Shown here piece by piece: positions 50,302-58,789 of a stretch of DNA of 64,000 nt. The notes under the pieces are model-generated. The model made no database searches. It saw only the letters and a program-made list of their open reading frames with translations, and was not told the origin of the DNA. The stretch is taken from assembly GCF_000826105.1 (NCBI RefSeq), contig NZ_CCYK01000007.1, positions 1,302,001 through 1,366,000 of the forward strand, given 5' to 3'. Position numbers and translations under genes: made by a program. Origin of the DNA: Pseudomonas massiliensis (GTDB lineage Bacteria; Pseudomonadota; Gammaproteobacteria; Pseudomonadales; Pseudomonadaceae). Within the stretch, counting starts at the first letter, position 1, and the number at the start of each line of letters is the position of its first letter.

Positions 50302-51471
50302 TCAGGCCGCGCGTATCTTCGTACCGTTGCGGGCCGACCGGATGAACCCCAGCACCATCAGCAGACCCAGCGCTGCCATCAGCGCGCCGGCCAGGGAAAT
50401 GGCAGGGTAGCCCAGGTTGGCAGAGATCACCGCGCCGCCCAGGGCAGCGCCTATGGCATTACCCAGGTTGAAGGCCCCTATGTTCACCGCCGAAGCCAGG
50501 TTCGGAGCCTCCTTGGCAGCCTCCATCACACGCATTTGCAGCGGAGGAACCAGAGCGAAGCTGGCGATGCCCCAGAGCAGGATGGACGGGGCAGCCAGCA
50601 CCGGCCAACGCATGGTCACGGTGAATACCAGCAGCACGGCGATCAACGAGGCCAAGGACACCACAAGGGTGCGGTCGATGGAGCGGTCCGCCGCTTTGCC
50701 ACCCCAGAGATTGCCCAGGGTCAGGCCTATGCCGAAGAGCACCAGCATCGCGGTGATGAAAGCTGTGGAGGCATGGGCCTGGCTATGCAGAATGGGCGCG
50801 ATATAGGTGAAGACGGTGAACATGGCCGCGGACCCTACTACGGTCAGCGCCAATGCCGCCAGGACCGGGCCGCGACCGAGCACTCGGATCTCGGCCAGCA
50901 CCCCCTCGTTTTCGGGCAAAGGCACATCAGGCAAGGCGAACCATAGGGCGACCATCGCCAGGATGCCCAGGCCCGCGATGCCCCAGAATGCCATTCGCCA
51001 GCCCAGCATCTCACCGAACCAGGTCGCCAGCGGCACGCCGCCGATGGTTGCGACCGTCAACCCCATGAACATGGCCGCCACGGCGCCGGCGCGTTTGTCC
51101 GGCGGCACCAGGCTGGCCGCGACTATGGACCCGACGCCAAAGAACGCGCCGTGGTTGAGCGAGGTCACGATCCGGGCGATCAGCAAGCTTTCATAACTGG
51201 TTGCCAGAGCGGACAGCAGGTTGCCCAGCGAGAAGATGGCCATCAGGCCGATCAACAGGTGGCGGCGCTGGACCCTGGCCGTAGCCAGGGTCATCAGCGG
51301 GGCGCCTATGAGCACACCAAGGGCATAGGCGCTGACCAGCAAGCCCGCCGCGGGAATGGAGACGCCCAGGTCCGCTGCGATGCTGGGGAGCATACCCATT
51401 GGGGCGAATTCGGTAACCCCAATGCCGAAGGCCCCGATCGAAAGTGCGGCAAGGGGTGGGTTGATACGCAT
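50302..51471 (-). CDS. MFS exporter (AraJ/YdhP-like)
   Basis: A 389-residue twelve-helix transporter of the DHA1 group. The N-terminal signature GAFGIGVTEFAPMGMLPSIA and the SAYALGVLIGAPLMT segment are typical of AraJ/YdhP-like drug and arabinose-family exporters. A GAGGAG site precedes the start at 51471. It is divergent from a LysR gene (51567) that is frameshifted, so its normal control may be lost. Confidence 0.9.
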   Translation of the reverse strand: MRINPPLAALSIGAFGIGVTEFAPMGMLPSIAADLGVSIPAAGLLVSAYALGVLIGAPLMTLATARVQRRHLLIGLMAIFSLGNLLSALATSYESLLIARIVTSLNHGAFFGVGSIVAASLVPPDKRAGAVAAMFMGLTVATIGGVPLATWFGEMLGWRMAFWGIAGLGILAMVALWFALPDVPLPENEGVLAEIRVLGRGPVLAALALTVVGSAAMFTVFTYIAPILHSQAHASTAFITAMLVLFGIGLTLGNLWGGKAADRSIDRTLVVSLASLIAVLLVFTVTMRWPVLAAPSILLWGIASFALVPPLQMRVMEAAKEAPNLASAVNIGAFNLGNAIGAALGGAVISANLGYPAISLAGALMAALGLLMVLGFIRSARNGTKIRAA

Positions 51472-51566
51472 GGAAAATCTCCTCATCTGTGCTGCGAATG
51501 CTACGATCCCGGGTTTGAATGCGGTAGCCCGTGTAAGTGGCAATCACCTTTGCGCTGGAGGCACAG

Positions 51567-52459
51567 ATGGACCTTGGCGGTAGATCCGGGGAGATGGAAG
51601 TGTTCGTCAAGGTCATCGAAGCTGGAAGCCTCTCGGCCGCCGCCCGCGCATTGGGCTTACCCCCTCTGCGGTCAGCCGGGTGATCGCCCGCATCGAACAA
51701 CGCTTCGGTACTCGCTTGCTGCTGCGCACCACCCGCGCCATCGCCCTGACGTCCGAGGGCCAGGCCTATCTGCGTGGCGCGCGTCGAATCCTGGCGGACA
51801 TGACCGAAGTCGAGCAGGGCATCGCTGACCGTGGTGTGCCGCGGGGGCGGCTACGCGTCAGCGCCGCGCTGGGCCATGGCCGCCTGACCGTGCTGCCATT
51901 GGTGGTAGCCTTCAGTGAGCGCTACCCGCAGGTGCTGGTGGACCTTTCCCTGGGCGACGAGGTCGTGGACATCCTTGGCGGCCAGGCAGACGTGGCCCTG
52001 CGCTTCGGTCCGTTGGCCGACAGCCCCCTGAGCGCGCGCCACATCGGCGACACCGGCCAGGTGGTGGTCGCCTCGCCCCGATACCTGGCCCGCCACGGTA
52101 CACCGCGCCAACCCGAGGACCTGGCCAGGCACAACTGCCTGCGTTTCAACTTCCGCCGGGCCGCCCCGGACTGGCCGTTTCGTCGTGACGGTGAAGTGTT
52201 TTCCTTGAAAGTGAAGGGCAGCATCGAATGCAGCAGCGGCGAGGCGCTGGCTCAACTCGCTCTGCTCGGGGCCGGCATTGCCCGCATCGGAGCCTTCACG
52301 GTCAACGAGGCCATTGCCCAAGGTGAGCTCGTGCCCTTGCTGGAAGCGTACAACCCCGGCGATCGCGAGCCTATTCATGCGGTCTTCGCAGGGGGCGCGG
52401 CCATGCCGGCCCGAGTGAGGGTATTCGTGGACTTTCTGGTTGAACACCACCGACTGTAG
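51567..52459 (+). pseudogene. LysR-type regulator with a frameshift near its start
   Basis: The first 33 codons (starting MDLGGRSGEMEVFVKVIEAG; GGAG ribosome site) and the remaining 260 residues (from VIARIEQRFGTRLLLRTTR) are in different frames. They join at a run of five C's at 51660-51664 within a segment expected to read LGLxPSAVSRVIARIEQ; one more C would restore LPPSAVSR. As written, the first frame stops at 51680. The downstream part is otherwise an intact LysR effector domain. It is either a recent inactivating deletion or a sequencing error. It faces the MFS exporter at 50302. Confidence 0.8.
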
Positions 52460-52562
52460 GCTCGGTCTGCGACAGGTGTCACCGGCCTGTCACCTCGCGG
52501 TGTTAGCGTGCCCGGCAATCGCCGAGTCCCCCAGCGTACTTCTTTCCAAGGACGACCCAGCC

Positions 52563-53543
52563 ATGCCACCGCGCGCGTCGCGCATGCCCATCATCATTCG
52601 TTCCGACAACATGGGGTCCGATGACTTCGGTGAGCTGTTCACCCAGGCGTTCGGCAGCCTTTACTCTCATTTCCCCAAAACCGATACCCCGGTTCGCATC
52701 GCAGGAGTCTATGGCCGCCATCAGGGTGTGAGCTTCAGGCGCATGACCTATGCCGGCAACCTGCGCTTCCTCAGTCCGGGGATGGATGACGAAATCAGCT
52801 TCGTGCTACCCACCGCCGGGCGCGTGTCCTTCGATCTGGATAGCCCGGCGGTGGGCACGCCACGCCTGGGCTTGGCGGTGGAGAAGGCTCACGTACGCTC
52901 CATCAGCCTGGTGGATCAGCATAGCCATTATGGCGCGTCGATCCGCCGAAGCCTGTTTGCCGAACGCCTGGCCTTGCTGCTGGGAAGGCCAGCGATGCGT
53001 CCTATCCGCTTTCAAACCCAGGTGGACCTGAGCGGCAGCGTTTTCGACGGTCTCAAGGCCCTGATCGGCTTTGCCACCAGCGCCGAAGCAGACACCCTGA
53101 TCAACGCCAGCGCCCTGATGCCCGAGCGCTTGCAAGACATGCTGGTGGATGCGGTGCTCGACCTATGGCCCCACAGCTATACCCAGGCGCTGCGGCAACC
53201 CGGCCCCGGGCTGGCTCCGCGGCACGTCAGGCAAGCAATGGACTATCTACAGGCCCATCCAGAGACGTTCGTCAGCGGAGCCGAATTGGCCGCTGTCAGC
53301 CGTGTAAGCCTGCGGGCTTTGCAAGAGGGCTTCCGACGCTTTGCAGGGACTTCCATTTCCGCCTATCAGCGACAGGTGCGGCTCGAGCGCGCCTACCAGG
53401 CGTTGCGCCAGGGCAGCGCGGCCTCGGTGAGCGAAGTGGCCCTCAGGTTCGGCTTTACCAACCCGGGCCGCTTCAGCCAGTACTTCCAGAACGCCTACGG
53501 TGTCAGGCCCCAGGACGTCTACAAGGGGCTGGGGCGGCCTTGA
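52563..53543 (+). CDS. AraC-family regulator
   Basis: A 326-residue regulator with an N-terminal cupin-like AraC-binding domain (about residues 1-200) and a C-terminal double helix-turn-helix: FVSGAELAAVSRVSLRALQEGF, then VSEVALRFGFTNPGRFSQYF. The chosen ATG follows a long non-coding lead and matches similar proteins. Its target is unknown; the convergent neighbour is an autotransporter phosphatase and the upstream neighbour the frameshifted LysR gene. Confidence 0.87.
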   Translation: MPPRASRMPIIIRSDNMGSDDFGELFTQAFGSLYSHFPKTDTPVRIAGVYGRHQGVSFRRMTYAGNLRFLSPGMDDEISFVLPTAGRVSFDLDSPAVGTPRLGLAVEKAHVRSISLVDQHSHYGASIRRSLFAERLALLLGRPAMRPIRFQTQVDLSGSVFDGLKALIGFATSAEADTLINASALMPERLQDMLVDAVLDLWPHSYTQALRQPGPGLAPRHVRQAMDYLQAHPETFVSGAELAAVSRVSLRALQEGFRRFAGTSISAYQRQVRLERAYQALRQGSAASVSEVALRFGFTNPGRFSQYFQNAYGVRPQDVYKGLGRP

Positions 53544-53551
53544 GAGTACGA

Positions 53552-53575
53552 CCCGGGCCGACCAAGCGGCCCGGG
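53552..53575. terminator. Hairpin between convergent genes
   Basis: A perfect 9-bp stem CCCGGGCCG, loop ACCAAG, CGGCCCGGG, located 8 bases after the AraC stop and 7 bases before the end of the convergent autotransporter gene. There is no T-run on either side, so it could block read-through in both directions only partly. Confidence 0.5.
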
Positions 53576-53582
53576 TAGCGTG

Positions 53583-55505
53583 TCAGAAGGGATAGCTGAC
53601 CTTCAGCCCACCGTTGAAGCCATGGCTGTCGCCACCGCCGCTGGCGCCTATCTCCCCGGTCACGCTCAAAAGCCCCAGGCGGGCGGTGAGGTTTGCCGCG
53701 CCGCTGAATTGGTCACCACTGGCGTAGGCCGCGCGCTGTTCGACGCTCAGGCCGAACAGTTGCCCCTGGCTATCCACCTTGCGCTCCCCAAGCACATGCT
53801 CATAGCCCAGCTCCAACCCCGGCAGCAACTGCCAGCCGCCACTGAGCAGGGTAGGGGCGAAGCTTGCCTTCACACGAGTGAAGGCACTGCGCCGAACCTG
53901 CCGCAGGCTGTCTACGTCCAGCGCCATCTCGCTGCCTTTTTCGTCGAAGTCGGCAAGCTCCAGGCGGCTCACCCGTACGCCGAGGCTTGGCTCCAGGGTC
54001 AGGCCCGCGCTGGGCAAGCGATAGCCCAGGGCCAGGCCGGCGCTGGCCAGGTTGCCGTGGGTATCACCTTTTGCAGTGCCTAACCCGCCGCCCAGTTCCC
54101 GCTTGCTATGGTAGTCCACCCAGCCGGCGCTGGCGTCGGCAGCCAGGAACAGGCCCCGCTCCAGGCCTCCCGGCGCGTAGCGCAGGCCCAGGGTGCCTAG
54201 GGTAAGGTCGGTGTCGACCTCACCGCCCGCACCGCCAATGCTACCTCGGCTATAGCCGAATGCCGCATAACCGCTCAGGCGCTCAGAAAAGCGTTGGCTC
54301 AGGCCCACCAAGGAACCCTGGGTATGCTCGTTGCTGCTGGCAGCGTGGCTGGAGCCGTCCGTGCCCAGGTAACCCGCAAGGCCCGTGGCCCAGAGTTGCC
54401 GCTGCCCTGCCTTGAGCTCAATGCCGCTGGCATAGCCACCCGCGGCCTGCTCGATCATCACGGGCTGGCGCAGCAGGTAGCTGGCGGCATCGGCGTGGGC
54501 TTGCCCACCTATCGTGCTCTCCACGCCGCCCAGGCTGCCGGCGTCCAATGCAGACTGCAGATAATAGTTGTAGGCGGTGTAGTGACCGGAAAGGTCCGTA
54601 TTCTGCAGCCGTTGCAGCAGCGCCGCGCCTTCCGCGCTATTGCCCGCCAGGCCGGCCTGCCCGGGCAGGCTGTTGTAATACACCAGCTTGGCTCGCAACA
54701 CGTAGATTGTTTCCTGCGAAAGTCCCAGGCCTTGCTTGAGGTAGTTGTCCATGCTGCCGTATTCGGCCGTGACCTGGTCCAGCCCCGCCTGCAGATAGCT
54801 GGCCTCTACCCCCAGCAACGGGGCATAGATTGACGCCATGCTCGCCGGCATGGCGGCGAGGGTCGCGGCGATCCGGGCTGCCGTATAGTCATTGGTAGCC
54901 AGGTAGTCTGCCATGATGGTACTGCTGTCCACCCCGGCGAGGCTCAGCAGCACGGCAGCGGTCCAGCCGGTGCGGTCCTTGCCAGCGGTACAATGAAAGA
55001 TGGCGGCGCCGTCGACCGTGGCCAGTTCATTGAAAAGCGTGGCGAATTGGCTGCGCATGCCGGCATCGCTGACGAAGCTGCGGTTCGCCTCCTGCATCAT
55101 CGCCACGGCGCTGGCCGCGCTGTCGACGGAAATGCTCGCCAGGTTCGACCCTGACGCCGCGTTACCAATGATGTCGATGTTGGTATAGGTAGCCCCGGTC
55201 AGCAACGTATCCGGCGTGGCGGCGATTTCGCTGGCCGTGCGCAGATCATAGACCGCGCTGATGCCCAATCCGTTGAGCGTGGCCAGATCCGCGGCGGACG
55301 GGGTAATAGCGTTGGACCTATAGAACACCCCGGAACGCAAGGTGCCATCCATCGCGGTGGTATAGGCGGTGGTGGTTCCGGCAACGTCCCGGAAGTTGTC
55401 GATGCCGGTCAGGCGTGGTGTGTCCAGGGTGTAGGTGTCGGCGGCATGGGCTGCGCTAATGGATAGGGTCAGCGCGGACATCGCGTGCAGGATTCGGGGA
55501 AACAC
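53583..55505 (-). CDS. Autotransporter carrying a tyrosine/dual-specificity phosphatase passenger
   Basis: A 640-residue protein with three parts: a signal peptide (to about residue 21), a phosphatase passenger (about 25-330) of the Y_phosphatase3 type, and a C-terminal autotransporter barrel (about 365-640) ending LKVSYPF. The passenger has NFRDVAG (37-43), FYRSN, VYDLR and the P-loop HCTAGKDRTG with nucleophile Cys172 and Arg178, all intact. It starts with GTG after a strong GGAGG site. It would display or release an active phosphatase outside the cell, related in type to MptpB/LipA-like phosphatases. Substrates are unknown. Confidence 0.9.
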   Translation of the reverse strand: MFPRILHAMSALTLSISAAHAADTYTLDTPRLTGIDNFRDVAGTTTAYTTAMDGTLRSGVFYRSNAITPSAADLATLNGLGISAVYDLRTASEIAATPDTLLTGATYTNIDIIGNAASGSNLASISVDSAASAVAMMQEANRSFVSDAGMRSQFATLFNELATVDGAAIFHCTAGKDRTGWTAAVLLSLAGVDSSTIMADYLATNDYTAARIAATLAAMPASMASIYAPLLGVEASYLQAGLDQVTAEYGSMDNYLKQGLGLSQETIYVLRAKLVYYNSLPGQAGLAGNSAEGAALLQRLQNTDLSGHYTAYNYYLQSALDAGSLGGVESTIGGQAHADAASYLLRQPVMIEQAAGGYASGIELKAGQRQLWATGLAGYLGTDGSSHAASSNEHTQGSLVGLSQRFSERLSGYAAFGYSRGSIGGAGGEVDTDLTLGTLGLRYAPGGLERGLFLAADASAGWVDYHSKRELGGGLGTAKGDTHGNLASAGLALGYRLPSAGLTLEPSLGVRVSRLELADFDEKGSEMALDVDSLRQVRRSAFTRVKASFAPTLLSGGWQLLPGLELGYEHVLGERKVDSQGQLFGLSVEQRAAYASGDQFSGAANLTARLGLLSVTGEIGASGGGDSHGFNGGLKVSYPF

Positions 55506-55581
55506 TGTGTAGCCTCCATGGATACAGGTCGGGCTGGCTACTATCTGTGTTTGTCGAAAACGAAATATTACAGATTAGAAT

Positions 55582-55599
55582 CGCCGGCAAATGCCGGCG
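55582..55599 (-). terminator. Hairpin between the GFA and phosphatase-autotransporter genes
   Basis: CGCCGGCA, loop AA, TGCCGGCG: a perfect 8-bp stem, 103 bases after the GFA stop on the minus strand and 77 bases upstream of the autotransporter start. On that strand it is followed by ATTCTAATCTGTAATATTT, moderately T-rich. It fits a terminator for the GFA gene or a leader structure of the autotransporter. Confidence 0.5.
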
Positions 55600-55702
55600 C
55601 GATTCGTCCTTTTCATGCGCGTACTGTCCCGTCCTGCCCCAGCGCCATCGAATTCAGGCTGGGTTTATGCGGGGCCAGCCCAGCTGGGCCCGTGTTACCC
55701 GT

Positions 55703-56140
55703 TCATTCTGTCCAGGGAATGAGCTTCAAGGTGCCGACACGACGCGGCCCTGTTCCCTTGGCCTGGTCGGCCGGATGGGCGACCCCGTCGAGCACTGGAA
55801 CCTCTTCGAAGTCGAAGGGGCTGATGCCTTCCAGGCAGGCAACGTTGATACCGTACTCGTCTGGCCTGGAGCGGCGTTGATGATGTGTGTAGATGCCGCA
55901 TGTCGAGCAGAAGTAGTGTTTGGCGGTGCCGGTGTTGAATTGATAGAGGGTGAGTTTGTCTTGCCCGGCGATGAAACGGATGTCGGCCAGGACCGCACTC
56001 ACCGCGATTGCACCGCGCATACGACAATAGGAACAGGTGCAGCGCCGCGCACTGTGCAAGCCGTTACGAAGCTTGACCTCGAAGCGCACCGCGCCGCAGT
56101 GGCACTGGCCACGAGCCTGGGCCAGGTCTTTATCGAGCAT
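55703..56140 (-). CDS. GFA-family zinc protein
   Basis: A 145-residue protein of the glutathione-dependent formaldehyde-activating (Gfa/CENP-V) family. The zinc ligands are visible as CHCG (N-terminus), CTCSYC and FCSTCGIY. True Gfa activity is doubtful for most members; a zinc-dependent carbon-sulfur lyase role is possible. It stands alone. Confidence 0.88.
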   Translation of the reverse strand: MLDKDLAQARGQCHCGAVRFEVKLRNGLHSARRCTCSYCRMRGAIAVSAVLADIRFIAGQDKLTLYQFNTGTAKHYFCSTCGIYTHHQRRSRPDEYGINVACLEGISPFDFEEVPVLDGVAHPADQAKGTGPRRVGTLKLIPWTE

Positions 56141-56272
56141 CGGTCACCCCTCATAGGCAATTGGACGCGGCACTAAAACGCACTCGTGGCCGACGCGGCT
56201 TTTCGCTGCTTCCGACCGCAGAGGGGCTGTTTCGGCCCCGCACGTCGACCCTGGCGCTGAGTGGAGGGTAGC

Positions 56273-56443
56273 TCAGGGTTGCCGAGCATGTACTTCGAAA
56301 TACAACAGGTCGTGCCACTGGTCACCCTGCCAGAAGCTCCTTCGAGATCTGCCAAAGGCCTGGAACCCATTACGCTCCAGCACTCGGATCGAGCCCAGAT
56401 TGTAAGGCGGCACTATGTGCGGCTCGACGCCGGAGACTGAGGG
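56273..56443 (-). pseudogene. C-terminal remnant of a GNAT acetyltransferase
   Basis: The minus strand reads GVEPHIVPPYNLGSIRVLER, then NGFQAFGRSRRSFWQGDQWH, then DLLYFEV and a stop: the C-terminal third of a RimJ/RimL-type acetyltransferase (the N-x-x-S-x-x-x-x-E/K-x-x-G-F block). The N-terminal two thirds are missing, replaced by the end of the hybrid kinase gene, whose TAG stop is in the same frame two codons before it. It is a truncated remnant and marks a deletion or rearrangement boundary. Confidence 0.7.
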
Positions 56444-58441
56444 CTAACTGGCGCGGGCGATTACAGTCTGCAAGGCGACGGACAGCGCCTGAAGCGAAAA
56501 CGGCTTGCTCAACACCACGGGTGCGTCTGTGCCCGGCGCCGATGACGGGGCCGCCTGGTCAGTGTATCCGGTGATGAAAAGCACCTTCAATCGTGGGCGA
56601 ACGATACGCGCTATTTTCGCCAGCTGTTGGCCCGTCAGGCCCCCTGGCAGGCCAAGATCGGTAATGAGCACGTCAATGCTGGCGGCTGACTGCAACAGGG
56701 CCAGGCCTTTGCCGCTATCCTCGGCTTCAAGCACCGTGTGGCCCTGATCCTTGAGATGATCGCTCACCATCAGCCGTATGCTGGGCTCGTCGTCCACGAT
56801 CAGTACCCTGAGCAGTTCGTGAAAGACAGGCGGTTGCCCCCCGGGAGGGCCCTCGAGCTGCTGCTGGGCGGGCAGGGTACCGCAAGACGGTATGTAAAGT
56901 GTGACCGTGGTTCCCTGGCCTGGCTCGGAGCGCAGTTGCACCTGGCCGCCGGATTGCTGGGCGAATCCGTAGACCATGGACAGGCCGAGCCCCGTCCCTT
57001 TGCCGATGGGCTTGGTGGTAAAGAACGGCTCGAACACCCGGGCCGCGACCTCCGGCGTCATACCCTGGCCTGTATCGGTTACCTCCAATACCACATACTC
57101 ACCCGCGGGCAGAGCCATCGCGTCCGCCGCGGATGCCAATAGCCTCTGACGCCGCGTTTCTATGGTGATTGCGCCGCCTCCAGGCATGGCGTCCCGTGCA
57201 TTGATGCACAGGTTGAGCAAGGCGTTTTCCAGCTGAGGGGCGTCCACGGAAGCCACCGCGGCTTCGGTGGGGGCTATGGCCTGCACCCGGATCGCCGGCC
57301 CGACGGTTCGCTGGATCAGCTCCCGCAGGTCGGCTACCAGCATAGGAACATCGGTTGGCTGAGGGTCGAGTTGCTGGCGCCGGGCGAACGCCAGCAGGCG
57401 TTGGGTCAGTGCCGCGGCGCGTCGGGTGGCACCCAGGCTGGCGGCCAGGTATTTGCCCAGGTTCCGACCGTCCTCGGGCAGCAGCCGGGTTTGCATCAGC
57501 TCAAGGCTTCCGGAAATGCCGCCGAGCAGGTTGTTGAAATCGTGGGCCAGGCCGCCGGTGAGCTGGCCCACGGCATCCATCTTCTGCGCGTGGCGCAGGG
57601 CTTCCTGTGCTTCCAGTAGCACACGGGCCTGGGTTTTCTCCGCGGTCACGTCGCGGCCGTTGCAATAGATAAGGTCGCCCTCGGGCTTGACCGTCCAGGC
57701 GATCCAGCGCCAGCTGCCGTCCCGGTGTCGGTAACGATCCTCATAGTGGGTGGGGGGCGCTCCACCAGCGGCGATCTGGGCGAGGGTCGCAGCCGCATTG
57801 GCCAGTTCGCTCGGGTGCTTGAATTCTTCGGTCTTGCGCCCGGCCAGCCAGTTGGGGGACCAACCAAGGATTCTTCCCCAGGCTGGATTCGCGTTGAGGA
57901 TGGTGCCGTCGAGCCGGGCCACCAGTAGTAGGTCAGGGGACAGTTCCCAAATGCGGTCACGTTCGGCCGTGCGCCTTGCGATCTCGTTTTCCAGCGTCTC
58001 ATTGTGCCGACGCAGTGCTTCGTCGGCCCGTACTTGCGCGGTGACATCGTCCACATGATGGATTACCGCCACCACCCGGCCTTCCTCCAGGACCGGCGTG
58101 TTCACCGGCGCCCACCAGCGGGCCTCGAAGCCACCGGCCGGATGGGGAATGTCATACTTCTGCACGGCCATGGCATGCGCCCGGCCCGTTGTGATCACCG
58201 TTTCGATCGACGCGCGCAGATTGGCGACTCCGCTGGCCTGGGGATCGGCGGGATTGTCCGGCATGGCTTCGAACAAGGGCTTGCCGATAAGCGCTTCGGG
58301 TGTTCGCAAGGTGGCAGCCAGATAGGCTTCATTGGCCAAGGCTATGGTGAAACGAGGTGGGTCAGGAAGGATGACCAGCATGGGGGCCGGCACGATGGCG
58401 AACAGGGCCCTGTAATCGGTTATCGGCATCAGCGAGTTCAC
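56444..58441 (-). CDS. PAS-domain hybrid sensor histidine kinase with receiver
   Basis: A 665-residue cytoplasmic sensor without membrane segments. It has two PAS domains (about residues 10-140 and 165-280), a histidine phosphoacceptor in GLAHDFNNLLGGISGS, an ATPase domain (about 350-510: NLCINARDAMPGGG, DTGQGM, GTGLGLSMVYGF) and a C-terminal receiver (LRVLIVDDEPSIRLM; phosphoacceptor Asp in VLITDLGLPGG). HDFNN-type kinases with this layout often sense light or redox, but no LOV cysteine motif is seen. The start is GTG with a weak AGG site; an ATG four codons in is possible. It has no adjacent response regulator. Confidence 0.88.
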   Translation of the reverse strand: MNSLMPITDYRALFAIVPAPMLVILPDPPRFTIALANEAYLAATLRTPEALIGKPLFEAMPDNPADPQASGVANLRASIETVITTGRAHAMAVQKYDIPHPAGGFEARWWAPVNTPVLEEGRVVAVIHHVDDVTAQVRADEALRRHNETLENEIARRTAERDRIWELSPDLLLVARLDGTILNANPAWGRILGWSPNWLAGRKTEEFKHPSELANAAATLAQIAAGGAPPTHYEDRYRHRDGSWRWIAWTVKPEGDLIYCNGRDVTAEKTQARVLLEAQEALRHAQKMDAVGQLTGGLAHDFNNLLGGISGSLELMQTRLLPEDGRNLGKYLAASLGATRRAAALTQRLLAFARRQQLDPQPTDVPMLVADLRELIQRTVGPAIRVQAIAPTEAAVASVDAPQLENALLNLCINARDAMPGGGAITIETRRQRLLASAADAMALPAGEYVVLEVTDTGQGMTPEVAARVFEPFFTTKPIGKGTGLGLSMVYGFAQQSGGQVQLRSEPGQGTTVTLYIPSCGTLPAQQQLEGPPGGQPPVFHELLRVLIVDDEPSIRLMVSDHLKDQGHTVLEAEDSGKGLALLQSAASIDVLITDLGLPGGLTGQQLAKIARIVRPRLKVLFITGYTDQAAPSSAPGTDAPVVLSKPFSLQALSVALQTVIARAS

Positions 58442-58455
58442 ACGACGACCTAGGT

Positions 58456-58477
58456 AAAGACCCCGCCGTTGGCGGGG
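58456..58477 (-). terminator. Intrinsic terminator of the small acidic gene
   Basis: Stem CCCCGCC-AAC-GGCGGGG on the minus strand, followed by TCTTT, 18 bases after the stop of the gene at 58495. It separates it from the hybrid kinase gene. Confidence 0.75.
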
Positions 58478-58494
58478 CCATGGAACGGTGGGGG

Positions 58495-58671
58495 TCAGGC
58501 GCTGCTGCCCGGCGAAGGCTCCTCGGATTCGTCCACCGAAGGGTTGTTCGGCTGCTCGTCTTGGGATTGAGCACCGCCAGCGGCACCGTTATCGGACATC
58601 AGCTCATCATCGCTATCCGCGCCAGCCGGGCCTGGATAAGGGTTGGCCGGACCGTTGTCGTCTTTCACCAT
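58495..58671 (-). CDS. Small acidic protein of unknown function (58 residues)
   Basis: A 58-residue, strongly acidic and Gly/Ser/Pro-rich protein (MVKDDNGPANPYPGPAGADS at the start, then DDELMSDNG) with an excellent AAGGAG ribosome site 7 bases before the ATG and its own terminator. It is likely disordered. Function is unknown; the expression signals make it a convincing gene. Confidence 0.75.
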   Translation of the reverse strand: MVKDDNGPANPYPGPAGADSDDELMSDNGAAGGAQSQDEQPNNPSVDESEEPSPGSSA

Positions 58672-58789
58672 GGTCGTTCTCCTTTTGCGATCACGCGCGT
58701 GGATCTTACGCACATGACTTCAGAGGCTTACGCAGCGGCGGAGTGCCGCTTGCGTGACCAACGGCGCGCGGGTGTCGCGGCGAACGCTT

